DNA of 64,000 nt from Bin87 sp963665395 (GTDB taxonomy: Bacteria; Chloroflexota; Dehalococcoidia; Lucifugimonadales; UBA3495). The DNA lies in assembly GCA_963665395.2 (NCBI GenBank), contig OY762251.1, positions 868,001 through 932,000 of the forward strand, read 5' to 3'. The notes under the pieces were generated by a model, which had not been told where the DNA came from, ran no database searches, and worked only from the letters and a program-made list of their open reading frames with translations. The translations under genes and the position numbers were made by a program. Below, piece by piece: positions 26,973-34,976 of this stretch. Numbering within the stretch: position 1 is the stretch's first letter; each line of letters opens with the position of its first letter.

Positions 26973-28088
26973 TCAGGCCCGCTCCACGGCAATGCGCTCT
27001 CGTACCCGGGGCAACAGCTCCTCAGCGGCGCGGTGGCATTCTTCCACATGGGGGAACCCGCTGAGGATGAACTCGTCAATCCCCAGACGCCAGTAGGCCA
27101 ACAACTCGTCGGCCACCTGGTCCGGCGTGCCCACCAGGGCGCTGCCGCAATTGACTCGCACCTCCGACAGCCCGTTCCACAGATGCCGGCCGAGGCGATG
27201 GTCTTCCGCCTCCCGCGCCTGCGCCTGCTGTCCCACCATGGGAGTGCCGGCGATGGCGGACTGGCGCTGCGCCTTGACCTCGGGCGCGGCGTCGGCGATG
27301 AGGTTGCGCGCGGCGTCCCAAGCCTCGTCTTCGTTATCCCGGATGACCAGGTGAGTGCGGAGGCCCAACTGCACCGGACGCCCGGTGGCGTCGCTTTGCT
27401 CCCGCAGGTCAGTGATGCGTTGAGCGGTGTCTTCCAGCGGCTCGATCCAGCCCAGATGCACGTCGGCCTGGCGGGCCGAAAGGCCCAGGGCGCGAGGCGA
27501 CGCGCCGCCCAGGTAGAAACGGGGCGCGTCATCCCCCGGCGCCGGGGCGCAATATGCCCCCTCCAGACGGTAGAAGTCGCCGGCGTAGCTGACCGGCTGG
27601 GGCTGCTGCCACAGGGCGCGGCAGGCTTGGATGAACTCCTCGGCTCGCTCGTAGCGGGTGGCGTGGTCGCTGACCTCGCCGACGCGCTCAAAGTCGTTCT
27701 GGATGCCGCCGGGGACGATATTGATGTCCAGCCGGCCGCCGGAAATCTGGTGGAATGCCGCCGCCATCTGGGCGAACAGGCCCAGGGTAATGAAGCCGGG
27801 CCGGACGGCCACCAGAAAGCGGATGCGCGAGGTAACCGCCGCCAGCGCCGTGGCCGTGGTCCAGGTTTCGGCCAGGGGCGCGTCCTCGGCGAACAGGCCG
27901 TTGGCAAACCGCGTAGGGATGAGCATGGAATAGAACCCGCAATCCTCGGCGGTTTCGGCCACCTTGCGGAGGTAGTCAAACGTCGGCGGCCGCTGGGCCC
28001 GCAGGGTGCCGGCCCGGTCGCCGTCGCCGTCGATAGGGATAAACCAGTCAAAGCGTGGTTCAGGGCGATGCCCATTGCTGATGGTCAT
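26973..28088 (-). CDS. LLM-class flavin-dependent monooxygenase, alkanesulfonate monooxygenase (SsuD)-like
   Basis: 371 residues with the luciferase-like TIM-barrel pattern. The sequence FLVAVRPGFITLGLFAQMAAAFHQISGGRLDINIVPGG is characteristic of SsuD and close relatives. It is followed by YAGDFYRLEG, LRTHLVIRDNEDEAWDAARNLI and the C-terminal LVGTPDQVADELLAYWRLGIDEFILSGFPHVEE. SsuD uses reduced FMN and O2 to release sulfite from alkanesulfonates. Close relatives act on other substrates, so the exact reaction is inference. No SsuE reductase or Ssu transporter is adjacent. A sulfopyruvate-decarboxylase-like operon elsewhere in the window gives a possible organosulfur theme. Confidence 0.87.
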   Translation of the reverse strand: MTISNGHRPEPRFDWFIPIDGDGDRAGTLRAQRPPTFDYLRKVAETAEDCGFYSMLIPTRFANGLFAEDAPLAETWTTATALAAVTSRIRFLVAVRPGFITLGLFAQMAAAFHQISGGRLDINIVPGGIQNDFERVGEVSDHATRYERAEEFIQACRALWQQPQPVSYAGDFYRLEGAYCAPAPGDDAPRFYLGGASPRALGLSARQADVHLGWIEPLEDTAQRITDLREQSDATGRPVQLGLRTHLVIRDNEDEAWDAARNLIADAAPEVKAQRQSAIAGTPMVGQQAQAREAEDHRLGRHLWNGLSEVRVNCGSALVGTPDQVADELLAYWRLGIDEFILSGFPHVEECHRAAEELLPRVRERIAVERA

Positions 28089-28194
28089 AAGTCACCGGTA
28101 GCCTGTTTCTTCGGAATGGAAACGGGGAACATCCTACAATCAGTTAGCGAAAGCGGTCAATTTCCGGTAATCGCCGCAAATCCAACCGAACGAA

Positions 28195-28754
28195 TTAACG
28201 CAAAGGCACAAAGACGCAGAGTTATTAATTTTCTCGAAGTGCGCTTTTACACCCTCGCGTTAAATGTCAAATTTCACAAGCCATTCACCACTCGATGGAC
28301 ACCTTTGCTGACCATTCGCTCCCCAAAATTAATCACCAAACCCAGCTTCAACCCTGTCAAGCGCAGATAGGTCAGCGTTTGGGCGGTGAAGAAATCATTG
28401 TACCGGGCCGTTGCCTTGCACTCTACGACGACTTTCTGGTCAACGATCAAGTCAATTCGCAGGGGAGCAGACAGTTTGTTGCCCTTGTACGCAATGGGAA
28501 CCGTCACTTGCCGACCTACGTGCAGGCCGGACTCGCCAAGTTCCCATACCAGAGCCTCCTCATAAACCTGCTCCAGCAACCCAGGTCCACCCAAGGTACG
28601 ATGCACTTCAATAGCGCACCGAATAATTTCGTGACTGATTTCGTTTTCCGTACTCATTGTCAGTCATTCAGGATAAATTTCAATGCGGAAAAGCAAATAA
28701 AATAAGAAAATTCATTACTTTGCGTCTTCGCGTCTCCGCGCCTTTGCGTTAAAT
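28195..28754. mobile_element. Candidate non-autonomous element: GxxExxY gene between inverted GCAAAG-rich repeats
   Basis: The left repeat begins TTAACGCAAAGGCACAAAG (28195 onward). The right end, read on the other strand, begins ATTTAACGCAAAGGCGC (from 28754). The two imperfect repeats point inwards around a single gene. A third, solitary copy of the same repeat lies at 55535-55576. No transposase is included and no clean target duplication was seen, so mobility is inferred. Confidence 0.5.
28274..28657 (-). CDS. GxxExxY protein (PD-(D/E)XK-like superfamily)
   Basis: 127 residues. The family signature GLLEQVY (G-x-x-E-x-x-Y) lies near residue 27, and LRIDLIVDQKVVVECKA supplies a D...ExK nuclease-like motif around residues 68-82. 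These small proteins are widespread and often inserted between repeats. Biochemical function is not established. The gene lies alone between inverted repeats and 109 bp from ctaG. ATG at 28657. Confidence 0.85.
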   Translation of the reverse strand: MSTENEISHEIIRCAIEVHRTLGGPGLLEQVYEEALVWELGESGLHVGRQVTVPIAYKGNKLSAPLRIDLIVDQKVVVECKATARYNDFFTAQTLTYLRLTGLKLGLVINFGERMVSKGVHRVVNGL

Positions 28755-28766
28755 CAGGTCCCAAAA

Positions 28767-29756
28767 TCACGCTTCGTCATCTTCGCCAACCGGTTCCGGC
28801 GTCGGCAGCGGCGGGTTGGGGTTTTCCGCCATTTCGCGCTGGTACCACATGAACATCACGATGCCGGCCGCGATTATGCTCATCATGTCCCCCGGTACCC
28901 AGAGCATAAGCCCGCCTAAAGTTTGGTCGTCTTTAGGGTCAAAACTTTCCCAGGGACGAGGGAGTTCTTGGTAGGCGGAATAGATCAATTCTTCCTGGAA
29001 GACGATGGCGGCCCCCAGCAGGGTGTTGGGCAGCACGATGAGGCCCAGATACAGCACCCGCAGACCGTAGTGAAGGCGGGAACGATGGGGTTTGGGGTCA
29101 ATCACGATCCACCAGAAGAGGAACCCGCTGATCAGCATCGTCCCGTGCATCAGTTCGTGCACCCAATCGTTGTGCACCGCCAGGTCGTGGGGACCCGGCG
29201 CTTGCCAGAAGTACAGGAGCGCGAGAAACGTTACCACCGTGAATACGGGATTGGTGATTTTGCCGTACACCCACCGAGCGGCCGGCTGGCGCACGATCCG
29301 GCGTATCACATTTTGACGCAACCAGGGCGGCATCCCCCGCAGCATGGGAGTCAGCGGCGCCCCCAGCAGGATCAGCATCGGCCCCACCATCCGCACCAGC
29401 AGGTGCTGCACCTGGTGGATTGAGAAATAGTGTTCGGCCAGCGGCTCCATCGGGGATTGCAGGGCAAAGAACAATACCAGGATACCGGCGAAGAAACTGG
29501 ATTTCTGCCAGATGTTGATGGGGTGCGTCTGGTTGGGCCAGTTGTTCAGCCCGTTGATGTAAAAGTACACCGCCGCCAGCAGGAACAGGCTGGGAACGGG
29601 ATTGGTGACGAATCCCCAAGCCGTCGCCGGCGTCTGGCCCGGCGGTATGCCCTGGTGGGCCGACGCCACGCCGACGCCCAGGGCCAGGGCGGCCAGCCCG
29701 CCTAACGAGGCGCCAACCGTCCAACGGCGCAGACGGATTGATGCTGCGACGTTCAT
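28767..29756 (-). CDS. ctaG: CtaG-family cytochrome c oxidase assembly factor
   Basis: 329 residues from the ATG at 29756. Seven or so membrane helices carry the Caa3_CtaG hallmarks: ALQSPMEPLAEHYFSIHQVQHLLVRMVGPMLILLGAPLTPMLRG, the HELMHGTMLISGFLFWW helix, and LPNTLLGAAIVF near the end. His residues in HQVQH and HELMH may bind copper. CtaG helps assemble caa3-type heme-copper oxidases. I chose this start because its ATG overlaps the stop of the upstream gene as ATGA; an in-frame start 57 nt upstream would lie inside that gene. No oxidase subunits are in the window. Confidence 0.87.
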   Translation of the reverse strand: MNVAASIRLRRWTVGASLGGLAALALGVGVASAHQGIPPGQTPATAWGFVTNPVPSLFLLAAVYFYINGLNNWPNQTHPINIWQKSSFFAGILVLFFALQSPMEPLAEHYFSIHQVQHLLVRMVGPMLILLGAPLTPMLRGMPPWLRQNVIRRIVRQPAARWVYGKITNPVFTVVTFLALLYFWQAPGPHDLAVHNDWVHELMHGTMLISGFLFWWIVIDPKPHRSRLHYGLRVLYLGLIVLPNTLLGAAIVFQEELIYSAYQELPRPWESFDPKDDQTLGGLMLWVPGDMMSIIAAGIVMFMWYQREMAENPNPPLPTPEPVGEDDEA

Positions 29757-30325
29757 ATCGCCGTTTCCCCAGATCGGGCGTTTCGTGACCTTTGCGCCTG
29801 GCGGACGCGCCACACCAGGTATCCCGCGCCGGCGATCAGGACCACCGACACGCCGAGAAAAACGAAACCGGCTTCCAGATTGCGGGAAGGCTCCGGGATT
29901 TCGAAAACGAAACCGTCTGCGCCGTATGAGCCGCCACCGGGCGGTTCGATCAGCACGATCGTCTCCCAGCGGCCCGGCTCAAAGGTAAGGGTTGCCGTGT
30001 AGAGGCCCGGAACGTTGGGGCTGAGGGCGATGTTTTCGCCGGTCTCGTCGCCTCCGCTCCAGGTGGTCAGGATAGTGACCGTGACGTCACCCGCCGGCGT
30101 TCCGGTGGCGGTTTCGCTCACACGGATGAAAAACTGCGCCGATTGCAGCGACGGCAGCATCTGGGCGTCGGCCACCACGGTGTACGGGCCGGTTATGGAC
30201 TCGGCGCGGCGCGTGCCTTGGTCAACTATGTCCTGAGCCGAGACCGATTGCGGCAAGAACAACGAAGCGGTCAGCAGCGGCAGCAGCGCCAACGCAAGCA
30301 GCTTTTTTGTGGCGTAACCGGACAC
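29753..30325 (-). CDS. Secreted, membrane-anchored beta-sandwich protein (FixH/YtkA-like)
   Basis: 190 residues. A signal peptide (KKLLALALLPLLTASLFLPQSVSA) is followed by a beta-rich domain with YTVVADAQMLPSLQSAQFFIRVSE...PAGDVTVTILTTW...PNVPGLYTATLTFEPGRWETIVLIE, similar in pattern to FixH/YtkA-like domains. A C-terminal helix (AGFVFLGVSVVLIAGAGYLVW) and a basic tail follow. The domain should face outside. Translational coupling to ctaG suggests a role in oxidase or copper handling; the sequence alone does not prove it. Confidence 0.7.
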   Translation of the reverse strand: MSGYATKKLLALALLPLLTASLFLPQSVSAQDIVDQGTRRAESITGPYTVVADAQMLPSLQSAQFFIRVSETATGTPAGDVTVTILTTWSGGDETGENIALSPNVPGLYTATLTFEPGRWETIVLIEPPGGGSYGADGFVFEIPEPSRNLEAGFVFLGVSVVLIAGAGYLVWRVRQAQRSRNARSGETAI

Positions 30326-30346
30326 TTGTGGCCGACCCGGGTGAAA

Positions 30347-30374
30347 GTAGGGGCGAATAATTATTCGCCCCTAC
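30347..30374. repeat. 28-bp perfect palindrome, copy 2
   Basis: Identical to 26913-26940 (GTAGGGGCGAATAA plus its reverse complement). It lies 31 nt beyond the stop of one minus-strand gene and 22 nt upstream of the next start, almost the same spacing as copy 1. Confidence 0.85.
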
Positions 30375-30404
30375 ATTGTACGCTATCAGTCCTCCCAGCG
30401 GACG

Positions 30405-31067
30405 TTACGGCTGGAAGGTCTTGCGCCAGATGCCCGGCGAGCCGGGGGCGTGGGTCATGACGTCCCGCATCCGTCCGTTGTCGGGATGGGCTTCCCGTTG
30501 CTCCAGCCAGGCCGGGGTGGACGACACCTGCGGATCCGCCAACTCGTACACCGTGGCGTAGGCCGGCTCGCCCCGCACGGCCTTCCAGCGCCGACCACGG
30601 ATGCACCCGGGGACCTTCTCGTAGTTCGGAACGTACACGGTGGAGTACCAGTTGTTCCACTCGTCGTCATTGGCCGCCGGCACGTCCATGCGCCCGATCT
30701 GCAAAGCTGGCGACATATCGGCGTTGGCCAGGGAGTCGTCCAGCGAAGCGGGGTGGATCATGGTGTACACGTTGTTGATGAGGGTGGTTGCCACCGCTCG
30801 CGGGCCGACCTTCTGGCCCCATGGGGTAGGTGGGCGATTCTTGAAAGCATCGGTGTTGATCACGTCGGCGGATTCCAGCTCGTACATCGCCAAGTGCTTG
30901 GGGCCGCTGCTGGTGGCCTCGTAGCGGGCGGCGTTCAGCACGCCGGGCACGGACAGCAGCTCCTGAAGGTGCTCGGTGTTGTACCACTGATTGAATTCTT
31001 CCTCGACGTCGGCGGGGACTTCGCACCAGACCATCATCAAGCCGGTGCCGCGCTTCTTGCTGGGCAT
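30405..31067 (-). CDS. Tandem dimeric alpha-beta-barrel (EthD/DUF4286-like) protein
   Basis: 220 residues made of two ferredoxin-like halves. Each half has the same motif: EEEFNQWYNTEHLQELLSVPGVLNAARYEA in the first, and DDEWNNWYSTVYVPNYEKVPGCIRGRRWKA in the second, followed by a MYELES / VYELAD strand. This is the dimeric alpha-beta-barrel fold in a fused, internally duplicated form. Relatives bind or degrade small hydrophobic molecules; no activity can be assigned. ATG at 31067. Confidence 0.75.
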   Translation of the reverse strand: MPSKKRGTGLMMVWCEVPADVEEEFNQWYNTEHLQELLSVPGVLNAARYEATSSGPKHLAMYELESADVINTDAFKNRPPTPWGQKVGPRAVATTLINNVYTMIHPASLDDSLANADMSPALQIGRMDVPAANDDEWNNWYSTVYVPNYEKVPGCIRGRRWKAVRGEPAYATVYELADPQVSSTPAWLEQREAHPDNGRMRDVMTHAPGSPGIWRKTFQP

Positions 31068-31188
31068 AACGGGGCCTCCCTGGTGGGATTTTCGGAGTCG
31101 GGTTGATCGGCTTCAGTGTAACATAATCTGGCGAGGCGCAGACGCGATAGGGCGACTTTGTACAAGCCCTGGCGATACGCAAAGGTCG

Positions 31189-33312
31189 TCAGGCGTATCG
31201 CATCACCCGGCAGATTTCGTCAACGCTAGCCGAAACGAACCGGTTGGAATTGCCTCTAATGAGTTTCTGCCAAACGGCGCGGATTTCCGGCGGCGATAGT
31301 GCGCTGTCCAGCAGCCAGCCCAGCGTTGCGCCGCACTGCCGGCAGAACGTTTCGCTGTCCCCGGTATCAATGTCCGTCGGCGGCTGCCAGTCGGTCCGCG
31401 AGCCGTTGCCGACCGGGGCTAGAACCAGAACGCTGTCGTGCCTGATTGAGTTGAGGTTGCGGATATGCACCGATATGGGATGCTCGGAATACACGACGTA
31501 AGCATTCTGCAATCGGAAGCCGGCGGTTTTGAGCGCGATGGTCAGCTCGGCCCACGCGCCGGCGTCCCAATGGTGGAACGTGAACACCATCCGCCCGGTG
31601 CGCGGCTTCAGCGCACGCCGGCACTCCGAGAATATACCGGCGAGTGTGGTGGCGTATTCGCCGGCGCCATCGGACGCGCTGACGACGACGGCGCTGCCCG
31701 TCTCGTCGTACCGCCATTCCGCCGCGTCGGGGAGCAGGCGCGCCAGCCACACCCGGAAAAAGGCCGCCAGATTGCCGTACTGCACGTTGTCGTAATAGGG
31801 CGGGTCGGTAACGACCATATCGATGGATTGGCTGGCAACGGGCAGGTTTTGCGAATCGCCTTGAATCAGCCAGAACCGGCGTGGTCCGTCGGATAGGCCG
31901 TCCTGATTGAAAACTTCAACACCTTCATCCGTTTCGCCCGGTATCTTGACCAACTCCCTTTTGCCGTTTTGGTCAATCCTTCTTTCAACCGGTATGGCGG
32001 CCCAGGCGCGCCCGCGCTCGATCCGGTCGTGAAACAGCCGTTGCAGATTGCCGGACGACTTTCGCGGATTGACCGGGTTGTTCTCCAATGCCGTGTATTG
32101 GAACGAATAGGCGTGCAAGGCGAAAACGTGCCGGATTGCGCCGGGACGACGCTTGTACCAGCCTTTGTAGCCGCAAAGCATTGAGTTGAATTCCAGGGAA
32201 GTGGACACCAGCGTTCCCAGCGTAAGTTGGTCAATGCCGGCGTAGTCGCGCAACTGCTGTATCGCGCAATGCAGATACAGCAACTGGCGAGACGAAAAGA
32301 CGTCCAGGTAGGAGCGGACGTTATGCCGCAGCAGGTCGCCGGATTTTGGGCCGTCTTTTACGGCAAAGTCCGACAACGGCCCGAAGTCCAGCCGGCTCCG
32401 CCGCTCGTCGCCCTGTTGGATACGGGCCAGGTCGGTTGCTCCGGGAGAACGAAAGAAATTGCCGTGCTGCTCGCAGACGCCGAAAATCGCTACCGGCGCA
32501 TAACGGGCGTAAAAGGGCAGCTCAAGCAGTTCGCCGTACTGCTCGCCGCAGGCCGGGCAACGCTTGTCGCCCTTGGTAATCAGGCTTGGTGCGCCATCGA
32601 CGCAGCCCTCGTCATTGTGGCAGTCGGAAATCTCCCAACTGTGCGGGTCAACGCTGATTATCCGCTCGTCCTCGTGGCGCAAATCGTACTGGTCGATTTG
32701 AACGACGTTGCGGCAGGCGCACTCTTTACGTACTCCATACAGGGAATACTGGATGTCCGTGGCCGCGGCGCAGGTTGGACATTCGGTCTGAAAGTAATGC
32801 CCCAAGCGGCTGTACAGGTTGGCGTAGAACCCCTTGAAGGCATCGCGTAAATCCGTCAACTCGGCCTGGGTGAGGGAGGCCCGGGCCTGGATAATCGGGA
32901 TAGGGTCTATGTCGGCGCCGATGACGTTGGCGCCCAGGCGGATGGCTTCGTGCAGAGTGGTGCCGCCGCCCATCATCGGGTCAAGGACGGTTTTGCCATC
33001 CAACCCACCGGGCGCGTAGTAGTCGCTGGGGCCGTTGTCGGGCGCAAACTGCTTCAGTATGGTGCGAAAGGTGGAGCCGCACCGCCGCGCCCACCATTTA
33101 TGCAGGTAGGTGTTCGGGCGAAAGAGATGCTTGTTGAACACCTCTTGCCGCGAAAGGGCGTCAACAAATTCTTCCGGGAAGTCATAGTCGATTCTGTTGC
33201 TATGATCCTCTCGCAGCGAACGGACCAGTTCATCCAAAGCCGGTTGACGCGCATCTGAAATGGCGTGTGCGGGCGAAGGATTGAGCGGGAAATGCGGCGG
33301 ATATTCAGACAT
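31189..33312 (-). CDS. DNA methylase with zinc-ribbon inserts (COG1743-like)
   Basis: 707 residues from the ATG at 33312, preferred over a TTG 15 nt upstream because GGAG lies 9 nt before it. Motif I VLDPMMGGGTTLHEAIRLGANVIGADIDP comes first and motif IV TDPPYYDNVQY later, the opposite order to the two beta-class methylases in the window. Cysteine pairs CPTC, CAC, CPAC and, near the C-terminus, CRQC suggest one or more zinc ribbons. DPPY fits adenine-N6 or cytosine-N4 modification. No restriction, ATPase or other defence genes flank it, so it appears to be an orphan. Confidence 0.85.
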   Translation of the reverse strand: MSEYPPHFPLNPSPAHAISDARQPALDELVRSLREDHSNRIDYDFPEEFVDALSRQEVFNKHLFRPNTYLHKWWARRCGSTFRTILKQFAPDNGPSDYYAPGGLDGKTVLDPMMGGGTTLHEAIRLGANVIGADIDPIPIIQARASLTQAELTDLRDAFKGFYANLYSRLGHYFQTECPTCAAATDIQYSLYGVRKECACRNVVQIDQYDLRHEDERIISVDPHSWEISDCHNDEGCVDGAPSLITKGDKRCPACGEQYGELLELPFYARYAPVAIFGVCEQHGNFFRSPGATDLARIQQGDERRSRLDFGPLSDFAVKDGPKSGDLLRHNVRSYLDVFSSRQLLYLHCAIQQLRDYAGIDQLTLGTLVSTSLEFNSMLCGYKGWYKRRPGAIRHVFALHAYSFQYTALENNPVNPRKSSGNLQRLFHDRIERGRAWAAIPVERRIDQNGKRELVKIPGETDEGVEVFNQDGLSDGPRRFWLIQGDSQNLPVASQSIDMVVTDPPYYDNVQYGNLAAFFRVWLARLLPDAAEWRYDETGSAVVVSASDGAGEYATTLAGIFSECRRALKPRTGRMVFTFHHWDAGAWAELTIALKTAGFRLQNAYVVYSEHPISVHIRNLNSIRHDSVLVLAPVGNGSRTDWQPPTDIDTGDSETFCRQCGATLGWLLDSALSPPEIRAVWQKLIRGNSNRFVSASVDEICRVMRYA

Positions 33313-33434
33313 CGCTTGACTCCGCAATGCTACAACCCGGAGACGGTACGGCCAAGCGCCCAGCGCAGTCCATCACGCCGATGTTGCCGGCGGTTGGGTA
33401 GTCTAGTGCTCCGCTGTTTTCCTGTCAAAGTTCG

Positions 33435-33464
33435 TTGACCCGCCAACCCGCCGCTGATTACAAT
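33435..33464 (+). promoter_or_regulatory. Sigma70-type promoter of the CoA-transferase operon
   Basis: TTGACC (33435-33440), an 18-nt spacer and TACAAT (33459-33464) lie 26 nt before the ATG at 33491. Confidence 0.55.
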
Positions 33465-33490
33465 CCCCCAACCCCCGGGATTTCGTTACC

Positions 33491-34696
33491 ATGACCTACT
33501 CCCTTCTCTCCGGCCTCCGCGTCCTCGAAATCGGCAGTATGCTCTCCGCACCGTATTGCGGAAAGTTGCTCGCCGATGCTGGCGCGTCCGTCATCAAACT
33601 TGAACCCCCGGAGGCGGGCGAACCCGCCCGCCGCTATGGACCCTGGCCCGATGACATTCCCCATCCCGAGCGGGGCGGCCTTTTCCTCTACCTCAATGCC
33701 AATAAGCAGGGCATTACCGCCAACCTGGAGACGCCCACAGGGCGCAGCATCCTGCGCCGCCTCGCCGCCGCGAGCGACGTGGTGGTGCACAACGTCCCGC
33801 CGGCCGATATGGAAAGAGTGGGGTTGGATTACGATGCGCTGTCCGCTGACCATCCCGACCTGGTAATGGCAAGCATCAGCCCGTGGGGATTGTCCGGCCC
33901 CTGGCGCGATTACAAGGCTTACGACATCAACCTGGCGGCGGCCGGCGGCATCTCCGAGGGATTGGGCGAGGCCCACCGGGAACCGCTGACCTTCGGCACG
34001 CCAGAAGTGGGTTACTTCGCCGGCATGGCCGCGGCGTCGTCCATCGTCATGGCCCTGTTGGGTCTGGAACGGCACGGCGGGCAGCACATCGACATCGCCG
34101 AGGCGGAGACCATGGCCGGCCTCTACAACGGCCCGGAGGCGTTGATGGCGGTGTACGAGTGGCGGGTAACTCGCCGCACCGGGCACCACGCGCTGGATTT
34201 CCCGTATCCAAATTGCATCTTGCGCTGCAAGGACGGGCACATCTTCGTGGGGTCGCCGGAGGGCCGCCAGTGGGGTCGCCTGTTGCAGATAATGGGCAAC
34301 CCGGAGTGGTCCCAGGAGCAGCGTTTCCGCAACCGCACGGCGATGAACAACCTTTACGCTGATGAGGTGGACGGCTACGTGGAGGCGTGGCTGGCCGACT
34401 ACACCAAGGCCGAGTTGCTGGAAATCGCCCTGGAGCATCGCATCCCGCTGGCGCCGGTGCGCACCTACAACGAAGTGCGCGCCGACCCGTCGCTGGCCGA
34501 CCTGTTCGTGGTTATCGAGCGCGATGACACCGGCCCGGTGGCCTATCCGGGGCCGCCTTACCGCCTGGCGGATGCCGACGTTGCGTCTCCCACGCCGGCC
34601 CCCACCCTCGGCCAGCACAACCGGGAGATCCTATGCAGTGAGCTGGGCTACTCGCCGGCGGAACTGGTCAAGCTCTATCAGACGGGCATAATCTGA
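33491..34696 (+). CDS. Family III (CaiB/BaiF) CoA-transferase, catalytic Asp not evident
   Basis: 401 residues with the family N-terminus LSGLRVLEIGSMLSAPYCGKLLADAGASVIKLEPP, and GLDYDALSADHPDLVMASISPWG in the expected place. The catalytic Asp of formyl-CoA transferase lies in a (L/F)GDxxxG motif. Here the equivalent segment is FGTPEVG (168-174), so the nucleophile seems replaced. The rest of the fold, including GLERHGGQHIDIAEAETM, is intact. It may use a different residue or be a non-catalytic partner of the second CoA-transferase downstream (inference). Confidence 0.88.
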   Translation: MTYSLLSGLRVLEIGSMLSAPYCGKLLADAGASVIKLEPPEAGEPARRYGPWPDDIPHPERGGLFLYLNANKQGITANLETPTGRSILRRLAAASDVVVHNVPPADMERVGLDYDALSADHPDLVMASISPWGLSGPWRDYKAYDINLAAAGGISEGLGEAHREPLTFGTPEVGYFAGMAAASSIVMALLGLERHGGQHIDIAEAETMAGLYNGPEALMAVYEWRVTRRTGHHALDFPYPNCILRCKDGHIFVGSPEGRQWGRLLQIMGNPEWSQEQRFRNRTAMNNLYADEVDGYVEAWLADYTKAELLEIALEHRIPLAPVRTYNEVRADPSLADLFVVIERDDTGPVAYPGPPYRLADADVASPTPAPTLGQHNREILCSELGYSPAELVKLYQTGII

Positions 34697-34712
34697 TGGG
34701 GACGTTAGCGGT

Positions 34713-34970
34713 ATGCTGATCCGCGTCGCAATCATATGCGTTGTGGTGTTCCTGGGCAGCTGCCTCATTGCCCGGCAGATCGCCCTGCGCAAGAACCACC
34801 GGCCCGACGTTATCATCATCGCCGGGATTATCGTCGGCGCAATTGCCTTCGGATTGCTATGGACGCTGAGCCTGGCGTACGGCGGCAACTACACCAAGAT
34901 CGCGGCGGCTGGAGCGCTCGCTGTGATGCCGGCAGTGGCGGCGTGGATCGTGCCGCCGCGACAGACGTAG
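34713..34970 (+). CDS. Small three-helix membrane protein
   Basis: 85 residues with three hydrophobic segments: VAIICVVVFLGSCLIARQIAL, VIIIAGIIVGAIAFGLLWTL and IAAAGALAVMPAVAAWIV. It lies 16 bp after the first CoA-transferase and 6 bp before the second, so it belongs to the same transcript. No family recognised. Confidence 0.65.
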   Translation: MLIRVAIICVVVFLGSCLIARQIALRKNHRPDVIIIAGIIVGAIAFGLLWTLSLAYGGNYTKIAAAGALAVMPAVAAWIVPPRQT

Positions 34971-34976
34971 GGGAAC

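Noticed and set aside
28195..28220. Possible CRISPR-like repeats (GCAAAG units)
   Set aside because: Units are only 8-10 nt, adjoining and irregular, with no spacers of constant length and no cas genes.
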